From assembly GCA_017591395.1 (NCBI GenBank), contig WEDG01002018.1, positions 101,001 to 165,000 of the forward strand: 64,000 nt of DNA, given 5' to 3'. Both the position numbers and the translations under genes were made by a program. Of the stretch, positions 63,906 through 64,000 are shown one piece after another. The notes below the pieces were generated by a model. That model was not told the origin of the DNA. It worked only from the letters and a program-made list of their open reading frames with translations, and made no database searches. The DNA comes from Schistocephalus solidus. Its lineage: Eukaryota > Platyhelminthes > Cestoda > Diphyllobothriidea > Diphyllobothriidae. Every line of letters begins with the position of its first letter. Position 1 is the stretch's first letter.

Positions 63906-64000
63906 TACCAGTGCCCTATGAGGCCGTCAAGCACCATTGGCGCACGAGGGAAGGACCAATGAGAAACGAGGTGGCTAGACCTATCGCAAGTGAGCACGAA

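Noticed and set aside
1..64000. CRISPR arrays, operons or other prokaryotic defence systems
   Set aside because: The window is eukaryotic: split genes, LINEs, PLEs and SINEs. No regularly spaced short repeat array is present.

Overview
This window is eukaryotic nuclear DNA, about 64 kb, gene-poor and crowded with decayed retroelements. The intron-split gene, short introns, CR1-like and RTE-like LINEs, Penelope-like elements (PLEs) and tRNA-derived SINEs together suggest a flatworm. The LINE proteins resemble ones I associate with diphyllobothriidean tapeworms. That assignment is inference from memory, not a database result.

Three host genes are supported. (1) A four-exon clathrin light chain gene on the + strand (26298-32306). 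Its exons join in frame to 230 codons, and its last intron carries an antisense RTE-like LINE. (2) and (3) Two paralogous single-ORF C2H2 zinc-finger genes on the - strand (44444-45481 and 60902-62023). They share four fingers and an N-terminal motif. Two further candidate exons (32678-32808 and 35061-35149) may belong to an unrecognised gene.

Layout. 1-4.0 kb: AT-rich DNA with a roughly 420-bp direct repeat pair and SINE fragments. 4.0-8.3 kb: a broken CR1-like LINE (-) with three tandem 3' ends, a 5' fold-back and flanking 75-bp direct repeats. 8.4-10.7 kb: nothing recognised. 10.7-16.6 kb: four CR1 pieces in head-to-tail and tail-to-tail order. 16.7-19.1 kb: a hairpin repeat and a PLE bounded by inverted termini. 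20.6-24.3 kb: another CR1 (-). 26.3-32.3 kb: the clathrin light chain gene. 32.6-36.1 kb: candidate exons, a truncated LINE and a PLE fragment. 37.4-39.8 kb: a PLE with a 360-codon ORF joined to a LINE 3' end. 41.9-43.7 kb: a SINE tandem array, AT microsatellites, a PLE terminus and LINE 3' ends. 44.4-45.5 kb: zinc-finger gene 1. 47-51 kb: SINEs, a PLE terminus and a mariner fossil. 51.7-58.8 kb: a near full-length LINE whose reading frame ends in a C2H2 zinc-finger array, plus tandem truncated copies. 59.7-60.0 kb: SINE. 60.9-62.0 kb: zinc-finger gene 2. 63.3-63.9 kb: degenerate telomere-like repeats and a PLE endonuclease fragment.

The most unusual signals are the zinc-finger-tailed LINE and its internal patch of misplaced sequence, hammerhead-ribozyme-like cores with compensatory base changes at PLE ends, the PLE with long inverted termini, and the paralogous zinc-finger gene pair. 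No prokaryotic features (operons, CRISPR, ribosome binding sites) are present.
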